A stretch of 64,000 bases of DNA from Cellulophaga sp. Hel_I_12 (lineage in GTDB: Bacteria > Bacteroidota > Bacteroidia > Flavobacteriales > Flavobacteriaceae): contig NZ_JUHB01000001.1 of assembly GCF_000799565.1 (NCBI RefSeq), positions 1,240,001 to 1,304,000 of the forward strand. Reading direction: 5' to 3'. The notes beneath the pieces are model-generated. The model was not told the DNA's origin, did no database searches, and worked only from the letters and a program-made list of their open reading frames with translations. Position 1 is the stretch's first letter. Each line of letters begins with the position of its first letter. This document shows, piece after piece, positions 33,784 to 41,905 of this stretch. Position numbers and translations under genes: made by a program.

Positions 33784-35313
33784 ATGAAAACATCCAAACT
33801 ATTTTACACTTTCCTCTGTGCCTTCTTCATTTTCAGCGGTAATGGTCATACCCAAAAATTATCAAAAACCAACATCTATGAGGCAGCGGAAGAGGCTTTC
33901 CCTACTGCTATTTTTGAATATATTTCGTTCTTAGAGATTCCCAATGATGGTCATTATCCAGATCAAATTGAAAGTAATTTACAAGCTTGTAAAACACTAT
34001 TTACGGATTTGGGTTTCGAAACCAAAACATTTATAAATAAAGGCATTCCTGTACTTTTTGCAGAAAAAAAATATCATAAAAAAGCAAAAACCGTCTTGTT
34101 TTATTTGCAAATTGATGGGCAGCCGGTAGATTCCGCGGCTTGGGATCAACCATCTCCTTTTAAACCAGTTTTAAAAGAAAAACAAAATGGCGAATGGAAA
34201 ATTATTGATATTACCACATTAAAAACGGATTACCATCCTGATTGGAGAATTTTCGCTCGCTCTTCATCAGACTCTAAGGGACCAGCGATGTCGCTAATAA
34301 GCGCCTTGCAAATACTACAAAAAAAAGCCATCAAGCCTGCTTTTAATGTGAAAGTGATTATGGATTTTCAAGAGGAAATGGGCTCGCCAACATTACCACA
34401 AGCCGTACGCGACAACAAAGAAGTTTTAGCAGCAGATATGCTATTTATTATGGATGGCACACGACACGTATCGAACTTACCCACATTAACCTACGGCGCT
34501 CGAGGTATCGCTACTGCTCAACTAAAAACCTTTGGTTCTTATGCTCCACTACACAGCGGGCAATACGGAAATTTTGCACCTAACCCAGTTTTTGAAACGG
34601 CTAGACTTATTGCGGGTTTAAAGGATGAAAACGGTCGCGTTACCTTACCCGGTTTTTATGACGGCATTTCATTAAGTGAAAAAGATAAAGAAGAAATAAA
34701 CAAGGTTCCCGAAAGCAAAGAAAGCATTTTAGTGCGAATTGGAACCTCAAAAGCTGATGCTGTGGGCGATACCTATCAAGAAGCCTTGCAATACCCATCC
34801 TTAAATATTCGTGGATTAAATGCCGCTTGGGTTGGTGACGAAGTAAGAACCATTATCCCTTCCGAAGTCATTACGGAAATAGACATGCGATTAGTACCCG
34901 AATCTGATGGAACAAAATTAATGGAATCTTTAAAAAAGTATATTTCTGATAGCGGTTATTATTTGGTAGATGCTATCCCAACAGCAGAAGAACGTAAACT
35001 TCACCCAAAATTAGCCTCGTTTACCTATAAATTGGGCTCAAAGCCTTTCCGAACGGCCATGGATTCCCCCATAGGACATTTTTTAAACAAAGCCATGGAA
35101 AAGGTTTTTGGCGAGCAAAGGGTCAATATGCGCACTACAGGTGGATCCCAACCCATGTCGCCCTTTATTACTACGCTAGATATACCGGCGGTTTCTATTA
35201 GAATTCCGAACCCAGATAACAATATTCATGCTCCCAATGAAAATTTAAGAATTGGAAATTTTTTGGAAGGAATTATCACTTGTTTAGCGATTTTAGACCA
35301 GCCTATAGACTAA
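33784..35313 (+). CDS. Exported M20/M25/M40-family metallopeptidase
   Basis: 509 residues from ATG 33784, which yields a good signal peptide (MKTSKLFYTFLCAFFIFSG). The upstream TTG at 33754 would add ten residues ahead of it and is rejected. M20 blocks visible: SSSDSKGPAM (bridging Asp), DFQEEMGSP (general-base and metal-binding Glu pair), LFIMDGT, a dimerisation-domain GLNAAWVGDEVRTIIPSE, and NIHAPNENL (late His). At the first metal site, usually HxD, the sequence reads YLQIDGQPV, so the expected His is Gln. The family cleaves dipeptides or removes acyl groups. Whether this enzyme is metal-dependent in the usual way is open. Periplasmic location expected. Confidence 0.85.
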   Translation: MKTSKLFYTFLCAFFIFSGNGHTQKLSKTNIYEAAEEAFPTAIFEYISFLEIPNDGHYPDQIESNLQACKTLFTDLGFETKTFINKGIPVLFAEKKYHKKAKTVLFYLQIDGQPVDSAAWDQPSPFKPVLKEKQNGEWKIIDITTLKTDYHPDWRIFARSSSDSKGPAMSLISALQILQKKAIKPAFNVKVIMDFQEEMGSPTLPQAVRDNKEVLAADMLFIMDGTRHVSNLPTLTYGARGIATAQLKTFGSYAPLHSGQYGNFAPNPVFETARLIAGLKDENGRVTLPGFYDGISLSEKDKEEINKVPESKESILVRIGTSKADAVGDTYQEALQYPSLNIRGLNAAWVGDEVRTIIPSEVITEIDMRLVPESDGTKLMESLKKYISDSGYYLVDAIPTAEERKLHPKLASFTYKLGSKPFRTAMDSPIGHFLNKAMEKVFGEQRVNMRTTGGSQPMSPFITTLDIPAVSIRIPNPDNNIHAPNENLRIGNFLEGIITCLAILDQPID

Positions 35314-35336
35314 TTAAAAGCTTGTTATTTTTTATA

Positions 35337-35369
35337 AAAAAAACGTCCTAATTATCACTAATTAAGACG
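35337..35369 (-). terminator. Intrinsic terminator downstream of hsp20
   Basis: On the minus strand a hairpin of 10 pairs with one mismatch (CGTC and TAATTA segments at 35344-35354 pairing with 35359-35369) is followed by a T run (plus-strand A run ending at 35343). A second hairpin with ATTGTGC/GCACAAT arms at 35408-35424 lies between it and the hsp20 stop. Confidence 0.65.
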
Positions 35370-35435
35370 CCTTCCATCAACCCAACTAAACTAACTATTA
35401 TGAAAATATTGTGCAAAGCACAATTTTGTAAACCC

Positions 35436-35876
35436 TTAGCTTAATTCGATCATTCGTTTAGCTTTAGGTAATGCTTCTTCTTTTTTTGGAAGTTTGAAAC
35501 TTAAAATTCCGTCTTCATAAGAAGCTTCAATTTTATCTGTATTAATGGTTTCTGGTAATGTAAAGGTTCTTTTAAAAGCTGAGAATGAAAACTCTCTCCG
35601 AGTATACTTTACATTTTCATTTTTGCCTTCACTACCTACTTCATTTTTTGTTTCGGTTGAAATGGCCAATACTTCATTATCAACCTCGATACTAAAATCT
35701 TCTTTTTTTCTTCCGGGTACGGCAAGTTCTAAATGATACTCTGTATCTGATTCTTTAATATTAACGGCAGGAAGCTTGCCATTGGCAACTTCAGCCCCAC
35801 CTAACCAATCAGGTTTCATTAATTCATTCATAAAAGCTGGGAACGAAACGGTGTTTTTATGTGCTATACTCATCAT
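35436..35876 (-). CDS. Hsp20/alpha-crystallin small heat-shock protein
   Basis: 146 residues. The alpha-crystallin domain (about 40-135) shows ESDTEYHLELAVPGRKKEDF, a Lys/Glu loop, REFSFSAFKRTFTLPETI and ASYEDGILSFKLPKKE, followed by a short C-terminal tail. It is an ATP-independent holdase that keeps unfolding proteins soluble. The ATG pair at the start allows either codon. Its 263-bp upstream region contains two copies of a 14-bp direct repeat spaced 32 bp apart, a candidate heat-shock control site. Confidence 0.95.
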   Translation of the reverse strand: MMSIAHKNTVSFPAFMNELMKPDWLGGAEVANGKLPAVNIKESDTEYHLELAVPGRKKEDFSIEVDNEVLAISTETKNEVGSEGKNENVKYTRREFSFSAFKRTFTLPETINTDKIEASYEDGILSFKLPKKEEALPKAKRMIELS

Positions 35877-35947
35877 TGTGATTTTTTAATTAAACATTTA
35901 TTTATTTGATTTTGTAAGAACAATTTACGTACCACCTAACAAAATGC

Positions 35948-35993
35948 GCCTTTTTGTCATTTTACACCTATAGACTACTGCCTTTTTGTCATT
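35948..35993 (-). promoter_or_regulatory. Paired direct repeat AATGACAAAAAGGC upstream of hsp20
   Basis: GCCTTTTTGTCATT occurs on the plus strand at 35948-35961 and 35980-35993, start to start 32 bp, about three DNA turns. Read toward hsp20 this is AATGACAAAAAGGC twice, 72-117 bp before the start codon. It does not match CIRCE or the sigma-54 consensus. Regulation is inferred from position and phasing. Confidence 0.5.
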
Positions 35994-36139
35994 CATTTTG
36001 CAAAGTGATACCATTTAATTTGCCGCAAAATTTTATTACAGCCTCTTCAAAATGTTCAAATCAACACATTTTTAAATTATAATAGGGTCATATGGATACA
36101 TTATTACATTTACACTACCTTGCAGAAAAATAATAACAG

Positions 36140-36553
36140 ATGACAAATAATGATGTTTTAAAGAAGTTACGAGTGGCTTTAATGTTACGAGATGATGAAA
36201 TTGTAGAGATTTTAACCTTGGTTGATTTTAAAATATCAAAAGCTGAATTAGGTGCTTTTTTTAGAAAAGAAGATCATCCCAATTACATGGAATGTGGCGA
36301 TCAAATTCTGAGAAATTTCTTAAACGGTTTGGTCATCCACTTTAGAGGCACTAAGGAAAATCCCAAAGACACCGATATAACCTTAGCTAAATTTAAAAAA
36401 ACGCCTACAGCGGCGAGTAAAAAATCCAATCCATCGGCTTCAAAAAAAATTGCACCCACTAAAAAAAGATACGATCCAGATTTTAAAGCCAAACAACAGA
36501 AAAAAGTGGATAAAAATGTGGTTCACGGAACATATAAGAATAAGAAGAAGTAA
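36140..36553 (+). CDS. DUF1456 family protein (YehS-like)
   Basis: 137 residues. Two short repeats characterise the family; the clear one is NNDVLKKLRVALMLRDDEI with FKISKAELGAFFRKEDHPNY, and the second is reflected in CGDQILRNFLNGLVIHFRG. The C-terminal third is Lys/Ser-rich and very basic, which could bind nucleic acid. The family is widespread, small and of unknown function. The gene stands alone, divergent from hsp20. No signal peptide or membrane segment. Confidence 0.88.
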   Translation: MTNNDVLKKLRVALMLRDDEIVEILTLVDFKISKAELGAFFRKEDHPNYMECGDQILRNFLNGLVIHFRGTKENPKDTDITLAKFKKTPTAASKKSNPSASKKIAPTKKRYDPDFKAKQQKKVDKNVVHGTYKNKKK

Positions 36554-36569
36554 GTTACAAGTCTTCATG

Positions 36570-36611
36570 TCGAAAGTCAAAAGTCAAAAGTCGAAAGTCG
36601 AAAGTCGAAAG
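36570..36611. repeat. Six tandem copies of heptamer TCRAAAG
   Basis: TCGAAAG, TCAAAAG, TCAAAAG, TCGAAAG, TCGAAAG, TCGAAAG in perfect 7-bp register, just after the DUF1456 gene. The 398-bp spacer 36554-36951 otherwise holds only the sucC terminator and, near its right end (36934-36946), an isolated inverted copy of the motif (TTGACTTTCGAC). Heptamer tracts can vary in copy number by slippage. Confidence 0.85.
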
Positions 36612-36873
36612 TTATTTAAAGATAGGTTCAGAAACCTTATAGTTCATAAGGCACATTTTGACCATACTTTATGAGCATATTATGTTTGGAAACAAAGGCC
36701 TTTCTGTCGTGACCTTTGTAGAAAATTTATGTGTGGTTATAAAGAAAACGATTAAAAAGTGATGACGTCTGGAATAAAAAAATTCTTGTACTACCAATAA
36801 AAATTAGCACAATAGGAACTATACCCTAATACTCCGATATATTTCACAAACCCTTACCTTCCAAATCCCAAAA

Positions 36874-36906
36874 CAAAAAAGAGCGCTGTTTTCGCAAACA
36901 GCACTC
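36874..36906 (-). terminator. Intrinsic terminator of sucC
   Basis: Stem GAG-x-GCTGTTT at 36881-36891 pairs with AAACAGC-x-CTC at 36896-36906 (loop TCGC, one mismatch). The minus strand continues into a T-rich run. It lies about 45 bp beyond the sucC stop. Confidence 0.8.
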
Positions 36907-36951
36907 TTATTATAAACTTTCAACATTGAATATTTGACTTTCGACAAATAC

Positions 36952-38142
36952 TTAAGCCAATACCGCTTTTACTTTGTCAGCTGCTTCTTGGAATTGCACG
37001 GCCGATTGTACATCTAATCCAGAATTATCGATCAATTCTTTAGCTACATCGGCGTTAGTACCTTGTAAACGTACAATAATAGGCACGTTTATGGTTCCCA
37101 TGTTTTTGTAAGCATCAATTACACCTTGCGCAACACGGTCACAACGAACAATACCACCAAAAATATTGATCAAGATTGCTTTTACAGCAGGGTCTTTTAA
37201 AATTAATTTAAAAGCGGCTTCTACACGAGCAGCGTCTGCTGTACCACCCACATCTAAAAAGTTAGCAGGTTCACCACCGGCCTGCTTAATTAAATCCATA
37301 GTAGCCATGGCTAAACCAGCTCCGTTCACCATACAACCTACGTTACCATCTAAATCCACATAGTTCAAACCTAAGGCTCTCGCTTCTACTTCAACAGGGT
37401 TTTCTTCACGTAAATCGCGCATTTCTGCATACTGCTTTCTTCTATATAGCGCATTGTCGTCGATAGATACTTTAGCATCCACTGCCATTATCTTATCATC
37501 CGAAGTTTTTAATACTGGATTAATTTCGAACATATTAGAATCACTTTCTTCGTAAGCTTTATATAAAGAGGCCACAAACTTGGTCATTTCTTTAAAGGCC
37601 ATACCCGACAAACCTAGGTTAAAAGCTATTTTACGAGCCTGAAAAGGCAATAATCCTGTTGCGGGATCTATCTCTTCTGTAAAAATCAAGTGTGGCGTAT
37701 GTTCTGCAACTTCTTCAATATCCATTCCACCTTCGGTAGAATACATAATCATATTTCTTCCTGTACCTCTGTTTAATAAAACAGACATATAGAACTCATT
37801 GGTCTCGCTTGCACCAGGATAATACACATCTTCAGCTACTAAAACTTGATGTACTTTTTTTCCTTCAGCAGAAGTCTGAGGTGTAATTAAATTCATCCCA
37901 ATGATTTGCCCAGCAATTTCTTCTACTTCTTTCAGGTTTTTAGCTAATTTAACGCCACCACCTTTACCACGGCCACCTGCATGAACTTGGGCTTTTATAA
38001 CGTGCCAACCAGTTCCTGTTTCTTCAGTTAATTGCTTTGCAGCTTCTACTGCTTCTTTGGCATTATGAGCGACGATACCACGTTGGATACGTACCCCAAA
38101 ACTTGCTAAAATTTCTTTTCCTTGATATTCGTGAAGATTCAT
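36952..38142 (-). CDS. sucC: Succinyl-CoA synthetase beta subunit (ADP-forming type)
   Basis: 396 residues, normal for the family. The ATP-grasp domain starts MNLHEYQGKEILASFGV and has AQVHAGGRGKGGGVKLAK. The CoA-ligase domain shows MVNGAGLAMATMD, ANFLDVGGTADAARVEAAF and NIFGGIVRCDRVAQG. With SucD it makes ATP or GTP from succinyl-CoA in the TCA cycle. sucD is not adjacent, which is common in Bacteroidota. It has its own terminator and a -7-like element upstream, so it is probably monocistronic. Confidence 0.97.
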   Translation of the reverse strand: MNLHEYQGKEILASFGVRIQRGIVAHNAKEAVEAAKQLTEETGTGWHVIKAQVHAGGRGKGGGVKLAKNLKEVEEIAGQIIGMNLITPQTSAEGKKVHQVLVAEDVYYPGASETNEFYMSVLLNRGTGRNMIMYSTEGGMDIEEVAEHTPHLIFTEEIDPATGLLPFQARKIAFNLGLSGMAFKEMTKFVASLYKAYEESDSNMFEINPVLKTSDDKIMAVDAKVSIDDNALYRRKQYAEMRDLREENPVEVEARALGLNYVDLDGNVGCMVNGAGLAMATMDLIKQAGGEPANFLDVGGTADAARVEAAFKLILKDPAVKAILINIFGGIVRCDRVAQGVIDAYKNMGTINVPIIVRLQGTNADVAKELIDNSGLDVQSAVQFQEAADKVKAVLA

Positions 38143-38170
38143 AAGTAAATCGTGTCTTTATTAATTGGCA

Positions 38171-38178
38171 CAAAAATA
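38171..38178 (-). promoter_or_regulatory. -7 element (TATTTTTG) of sucC
   Basis: Minus-strand TATTTTTG matches TAnnTTTG, 28 bp before the sucC ATG. The -33 element is unclear. Confidence 0.45.
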
Positions 38179-38245
38179 ACAAACCAATACTAATTACCCT
38201 AATGAATTAAAAAGTTGTTACATAAAAAAATAAGCAAATCTTACT

Positions 38246-38887
38246 TTAAATCTTAAAATTTTCAAAATTCAAAGGATCAAAATTTTTAAAATGCCCATTT
38301 AATTGAATTACCGCTTTCGTCCGGTTGACTTCCTTCAATACGCTGATCACTTGTTGCAGATGCTTTTGGATATACATAAGACGTTCACGTTCACTCGTAA
38401 TTTGTAAAAGTTCATATTCCTGAATTTTAGAGAGTCCTATTTTATGCGCTAAACTAAAACTATTGAAATTTTCGGAGACGATGGATTTCGATGAAATTTC
38501 CATTAAAAAATAAAGTGCTTCAATCGCTTCAATGACCTTTTCTTTTTCATCAAAAACATCATTATTTGTGTTTTCTAGAAAAATAACTTCTCCTCCAGCA
38601 TAAGGTTTCAAAGTCATGGTGGTATCAAAGCTTAACAACTTAAAAACCCTTTTCGCTGTACAAATTATATCCATTTCACCGCCAGGATACAGCTGATTAA
38701 TATCTTCGAGCTGCACCTCAACGCCATAATTCATAAGGGTATCTAGGTAGACGGGAATACCAAAATTCATCGCTTCATCCTTACAATCAAGTATTAGTTG
38801 ACGGTATCTCGTTTCAAAAATATGAAGAGGAATCTTTTCACCAGGAAAGAAAACGGACTGCAAAGGAAATAAAGGTAAGTACATCAT
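38246..38887 (-). CDS. LON substrate-binding-domain protein
   Basis: 213 residues. The start MMYLPLFPLQSVFFPGEKIP, then LHIFETRYRQLI, is the hallmark of the Lon N-terminal (LON/PUA-like) domain. There is no AAA+ ATPase or protease domain, so it is a stand-alone form. The second half is helical. Stand-alone LON proteins are common in Bacteroidota and other phyla; proposed roles include substrate recognition or regulation, none established here. It lies 103 bp upstream of sucC on the same strand, possibly independent. Confidence 0.88.
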   Translation of the reverse strand: MMYLPLFPLQSVFFPGEKIPLHIFETRYRQLILDCKDEAMNFGIPVYLDTLMNYGVEVQLEDINQLYPGGEMDIICTAKRVFKLLSFDTTMTLKPYAGGEVIFLENTNNDVFDEKEKVIEAIEALYFLMEISSKSIVSENFNSFSLAHKIGLSKIQEYELLQITSERERLMYIQKHLQQVISVLKEVNRTKAVIQLNGHFKNFDPLNFENFKI

Positions 38888-38958
38888 TTATTTTCTTTTA
38901 AAATTACAATTTGATTTTCTGTTGTCCAAAAAGAAAATGTTATAAATATAACAATTTG

Positions 38959-38989
38959 TTGTATTTTGATTATTTGTAGTTTAATTTTG
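38959..38989 (+). promoter_or_regulatory. Promoter of lysA (TTG-N20-TAATTTTG)
   Basis: TAATTTTG at 38982-38989 fits the -7 consensus, with TTG at 38959-38961 20 bp upstream as -33. The start codon is 45 bp downstream. Confidence 0.6.
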
Positions 38990-39034
38990 TTCAAAACCAA
39001 GAAGTAACCTAGATTTGCTTAAAATTATAGCCTA

Positions 39035-40276
39035 ATGACAAATACCGATTTATTGAACATTGCAAAAACGTATGGAGATCCTGTTTATGTCTATGATTCA
39101 GAAAAAATTATAGCTCAGTTTAACCGACTCACCAGTGCTTTTAGTGCTGTTAAAAAATTGCAATTGAACTATGCCGCTAAGGCCTTATCAAATATTACTA
39201 TTTTAAAATTAATGAATAGTTTAGGAAGCGGTTTAGATACGGTTTCTATTCAAGAAGTGCAATTGGGTTTATTAGCCGGTTTTAAACCTGAAGATATCAT
39301 TTTTACCCCAAATGGAGTTTCTTTGGAAGAAATAGAAGAAGCAGCTCAGCTCGGTGTTCGTATTAATATAGACAACCTTTCTGTTTTAGAGCAATTTGGA
39401 AGTAGAAACCCAAATGTTCCCGTTTGCATTCGAATTAATCCTCATGTTATGGCTGGAGGAAACTCAAATATTTCTGTTGGTCACATCGATTCTAAATTTG
39501 GGATTAGCATTCACCAAATACCTCATTTATTGCGCATTGTACAATTAACGAAGATGAATATTAATGGTATTCACATGCATACAGGAAGTGATATTTTAGA
39601 TATTGATGTCTTCCTTTATGCGTCTGAAATACTTTTTGAAACGGCAACAAACTTTAAAAATTTAGATTTTATAGATTTTGGAAGTGGATTTAAAGTGCCC
39701 TATAAAGACGGAGATATTGAAACCAATATTGAGGAATTAGGCAAAAAATTATCCGAAAAATTTAATGCTTTTTGTGCTTCCTACGGCAAGGAATTAACCC
39801 TTGCTTTTGAGCCCGGTAAGTTTTTAGTGAGCGAATCGGGATATTTTTTAGCCAAAGTTAATGTGGTTAAACAAACTACATCAACAGTTTTTGCAAGTAT
39901 TGATTCAGGATTTAACCATCTTATTCGCCCCATGCTTTACGGATCACACCACGGCATTGAAAATATTTCGAATCCACAGGGGAGAGAACGGTATTATTCT
40001 GTAGTAGGTTATATTTGCGAGACAGATACATTTGCAAGTAACCGTAGAATAAGTGAAATAACTGAAGGCGATATTTTGTCCTTTAAAAATGCTGGAGCCT
40101 ATTGTTTTACCATGGCAAGTAATTACAATAGTAGGTTTAGGCCACCAGAAGTTTTATGGCATAAGGGTGAAGCCGTTTTAATTCGTGAACGCGAAACTTT
40201 TGAAGATATTATTCATCACCAAGTTGATGTTAAAAATTTATTTAGCAAAAAAGAAAAAGTAGCAATTGCTAAATAA
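39035..40276 (+). CDS. lysA: Diaminopimelate decarboxylase
   Basis: 413 residues. Fold-type III PLP enzyme: the PLP Lys is K49 in NYAAKALSN, the substrate-binding HMHTGSDI and DFGSGFKVPYK follow, EPGKFLVSESGYF is the family motif, and the active-site Cys is in VGYICETDTFA. It converts meso-diaminopimelate to L-lysine, the last step of the pathway that also uses dapD. It has a good promoter and terminator and is a single-gene unit. The possibility of another group IV decarboxylase is low because the LysA motifs are intact. Confidence 0.95.
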   Translation: MTNTDLLNIAKTYGDPVYVYDSEKIIAQFNRLTSAFSAVKKLQLNYAAKALSNITILKLMNSLGSGLDTVSIQEVQLGLLAGFKPEDIIFTPNGVSLEEIEEAAQLGVRINIDNLSVLEQFGSRNPNVPVCIRINPHVMAGGNSNISVGHIDSKFGISIHQIPHLLRIVQLTKMNINGIHMHTGSDILDIDVFLYASEILFETATNFKNLDFIDFGSGFKVPYKDGDIETNIEELGKKLSEKFNAFCASYGKELTLAFEPGKFLVSESGYFLAKVNVVKQTTSTVFASIDSGFNHLIRPMLYGSHHGIENISNPQGRERYYSVVGYICETDTFASNRRISEITEGDILSFKNAGAYCFTMASNYNSRFRPPEVLWHKGEAVLIRERETFEDIIHHQVDVKNLFSKKEKVAIAK

Positions 40277-40297
40277 GTCAAAATACAATATAGTCAT

Positions 40298-40325
40298 AAA
40301 AAATCCTGTCTCGGCAGGATTTTTG
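40298..40325 (+). terminator. Intrinsic terminator of lysA
   Basis: AAAAATCCTG (40299-40308) pairs perfectly with CAGGATTTTT (40315-40324) over a 6-nt loop, 22 bp after the stop. It is self-complementary in A/T ends and could work in both directions. Confidence 0.8.
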
Positions 40326-40426
40326 CATTTTATAAATCATCGATTTTAAGAAAGCTTTAAAAATAAAAACAAGAATAAAACGTTATGTTTGTTACAGTTA
40401 TAAGACTAAACAAAAAAAGTAATCCC

Positions 40427-40960
40427 ATGAATACAATTTCAAATAAAATAATTTGCATCTCTTCTTTGTTGTTTCTTGTTTTTGGTTCCTTCGCAATACA
40501 AGCACAAGAAGTAACATGGCTTTCTTGGGCTGAAGCGGTAAAGCTTGCAGAAACTGACAAAAACCCAAAGAAAATTTTTGTTGATGTCTATACGGATTGG
40601 TGTGGCTGGTGCAAAAAAATGGATAAGGATACCTTCCAAAATCCTGAAGTTGCCAGCTATATGGAAAAGAACTTTTACATGGTAAAATTAGATGGTGAAG
40701 GCAAAGAACCTATTGAATTTAAAGGCAAAACTTTTAAATTTGTGGCTTCTGGAAGAAGTGGCTATCACGAGTTTGCTGCTGCTTTGATGCAAGGAAAATT
40801 AAGCTACCCAACCACTATTTTTTTAGATGAGAAATTGAATATGTTATCGCCAGTACCAGGCTATCAAAAGCCAGATGCTTTTTTACAAATCGCTACATAT
40901 TTTGGTGACGACATTCATAAACAAAAAAAATGGGATGAGTATGTAAATGCGAAGAAGTAA
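40427..40960 (+). CDS. Exported thioredoxin-fold protein
   Basis: 177 residues from ATG 40427, chosen because it gives a clean signal peptide (MNTISNKIICISSLLFLVFG, cleavage after IQAQ). An ATG at 40385 would place 14 extra residues before it. The thioredoxin fold shows DVYTDWCGWCKKMDKDTF with the CGWC redox pair, and the cis-Pro in LSYPTTIFLD. DUF255/SoxW-type relatives act as periplasmic thiol reductants or oxidases. No partner gene is adjacent. Periplasmic redox function is likely, the target unknown. Confidence 0.9.
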   Translation: MNTISNKIICISSLLFLVFGSFAIQAQEVTWLSWAEAVKLAETDKNPKKIFVDVYTDWCGWCKKMDKDTFQNPEVASYMEKNFYMVKLDGEGKEPIEFKGKTFKFVASGRSGYHEFAAALMQGKLSYPTTIFLDEKLNMLSPVPGYQKPDAFLQIATYFGDDIHKQKKWDEYVNAKK

Positions 40961-41022
40961 AAAACCTTCTTGATTTATATAAATAATGACTATCGATGGA
41001 TGGCTTTTTTTTTTACTTGTAA

Positions 41023-41838
41023 TTAATTCATTTTTTGTGTCCACTCCGTCCAAGAACCATCATAAACTGCTTTTTGATTTGATAATACTAGTTCGCTTGC
41101 CAAAAGAATAATACATGCTGTTAAGCCTGATCCACAACTGAATATCAAGGGTTGCTCTGCGTAAAGTTCTTTATCAAAAATTAAGGCCAAATCTGATGCC
41201 TTTTTAAACTTGCCATTCTCTAACACTGTTTCATAGGGAATATTTACAGAATTGGGGATATGACCACTTTTTAATTCCGCTCTTGGTTCAGGGGCTGTAC
41301 CCTTAAACCTGCCCTCCGAACGCGCATCGACCACCAAAGCTTTTTGTTCGTTAATGTTTGAAGTTATCATTTCAAAATCGACTACCAAAGCCTTTTTATA
41401 ATGAGCTTCAAAAGTACCCGGTGTAATTTTTTTAATATTATGTATTGCTTCTATTGGATATCCATTTGCGATCCAATCTGGTAGTCCACCATCTAAAACA
41501 GCTACATTGCTATGTCCCATCGCTTTGAACATCCACCAAACTCTGGGACTTGAATACACCCCTAAATTATCATAAATGATAAGTTTACTGGATGCATTAA
41601 TTCCTAACTTTCTACATGCTCTTTGAAAATCTTCAGGTTTAGGCAACATGTTTGGATAAGGACTCTTCTTATCTGAAAAATTATTTTTTAAATCGAAGAA
41701 ACGGGCCCCAGGAATACATTTGTCGGCGAATTTCGAAATTTCACCAGAAATAGGATCAGCTAAACTTGCATCCAAAATAAGTAGGTCTGGGTCATTTATA
41801 TGCTTATAAAGCCATTTAGAGGTTACAACAGGTTCCAT
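41023..41838 (-). CDS. Sulfurtransferase with two rhodanese domains (thiosulfate/3-mercaptopyruvate type)
   Basis: 271 residues from ATG 41838 (MEPVVTSKWL). The longer frame to 41898 runs back through the guaB terminator hairpin and is rejected. Domain 1 (about 5-120) is inactive-type. Domain 2 has VVDARSEGRFKG and the active-site loop FSCGSGLTACI with catalytic Cys. Loop CGSGLTA is of the SseA (3-mercaptopyruvate sulfurtransferase) type. The cytoplasmic enzyme moves sulfur to cyanide or thiols. Monocistronic or read through from guaB, which ends 67 bp upstream on the same strand. Confidence 0.9.
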   Translation of the reverse strand: MEPVVTSKWLYKHINDPDLLILDASLADPISGEISKFADKCIPGARFFDLKNNFSDKKSPYPNMLPKPEDFQRACRKLGINASSKLIIYDNLGVYSSPRVWWMFKAMGHSNVAVLDGGLPDWIANGYPIEAIHNIKKITPGTFEAHYKKALVVDFEMITSNINEQKALVVDARSEGRFKGTAPEPRAELKSGHIPNSVNIPYETVLENGKFKKASDLALIFDKELYAEQPLIFSCGSGLTACIILLASELVLSNQKAVYDGSWTEWTQKMN

Positions 41839-41861
41839 TCTTGCTTTTTTTAAATCTATTA

Positions 41862-41895
41862 AAAATAAAAAAAAGAGGCTAAAAAAGCCTCTTTT
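41862..41895 (-). terminator. Terminator of guaB
   Basis: AAAAGAGGC (41871-41879) and GCCTCTTTT (41887-41895) form a 9-bp stem with a 7-nt loop, followed on the minus strand by T-rich sequence. It lies 10 bp beyond the guaB stop and only 24 bp before the sulfurtransferase ATG. Confidence 0.85.
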
Positions 41896-41905
41896 CAATT
41901 ACCTA

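Noticed and set aside
36450..36674. 74-codon frame over the heptamer tract
   Set aside because: It overlaps the end of the DUF1456 gene and translates the 7-bp repeat; no support as a gene.
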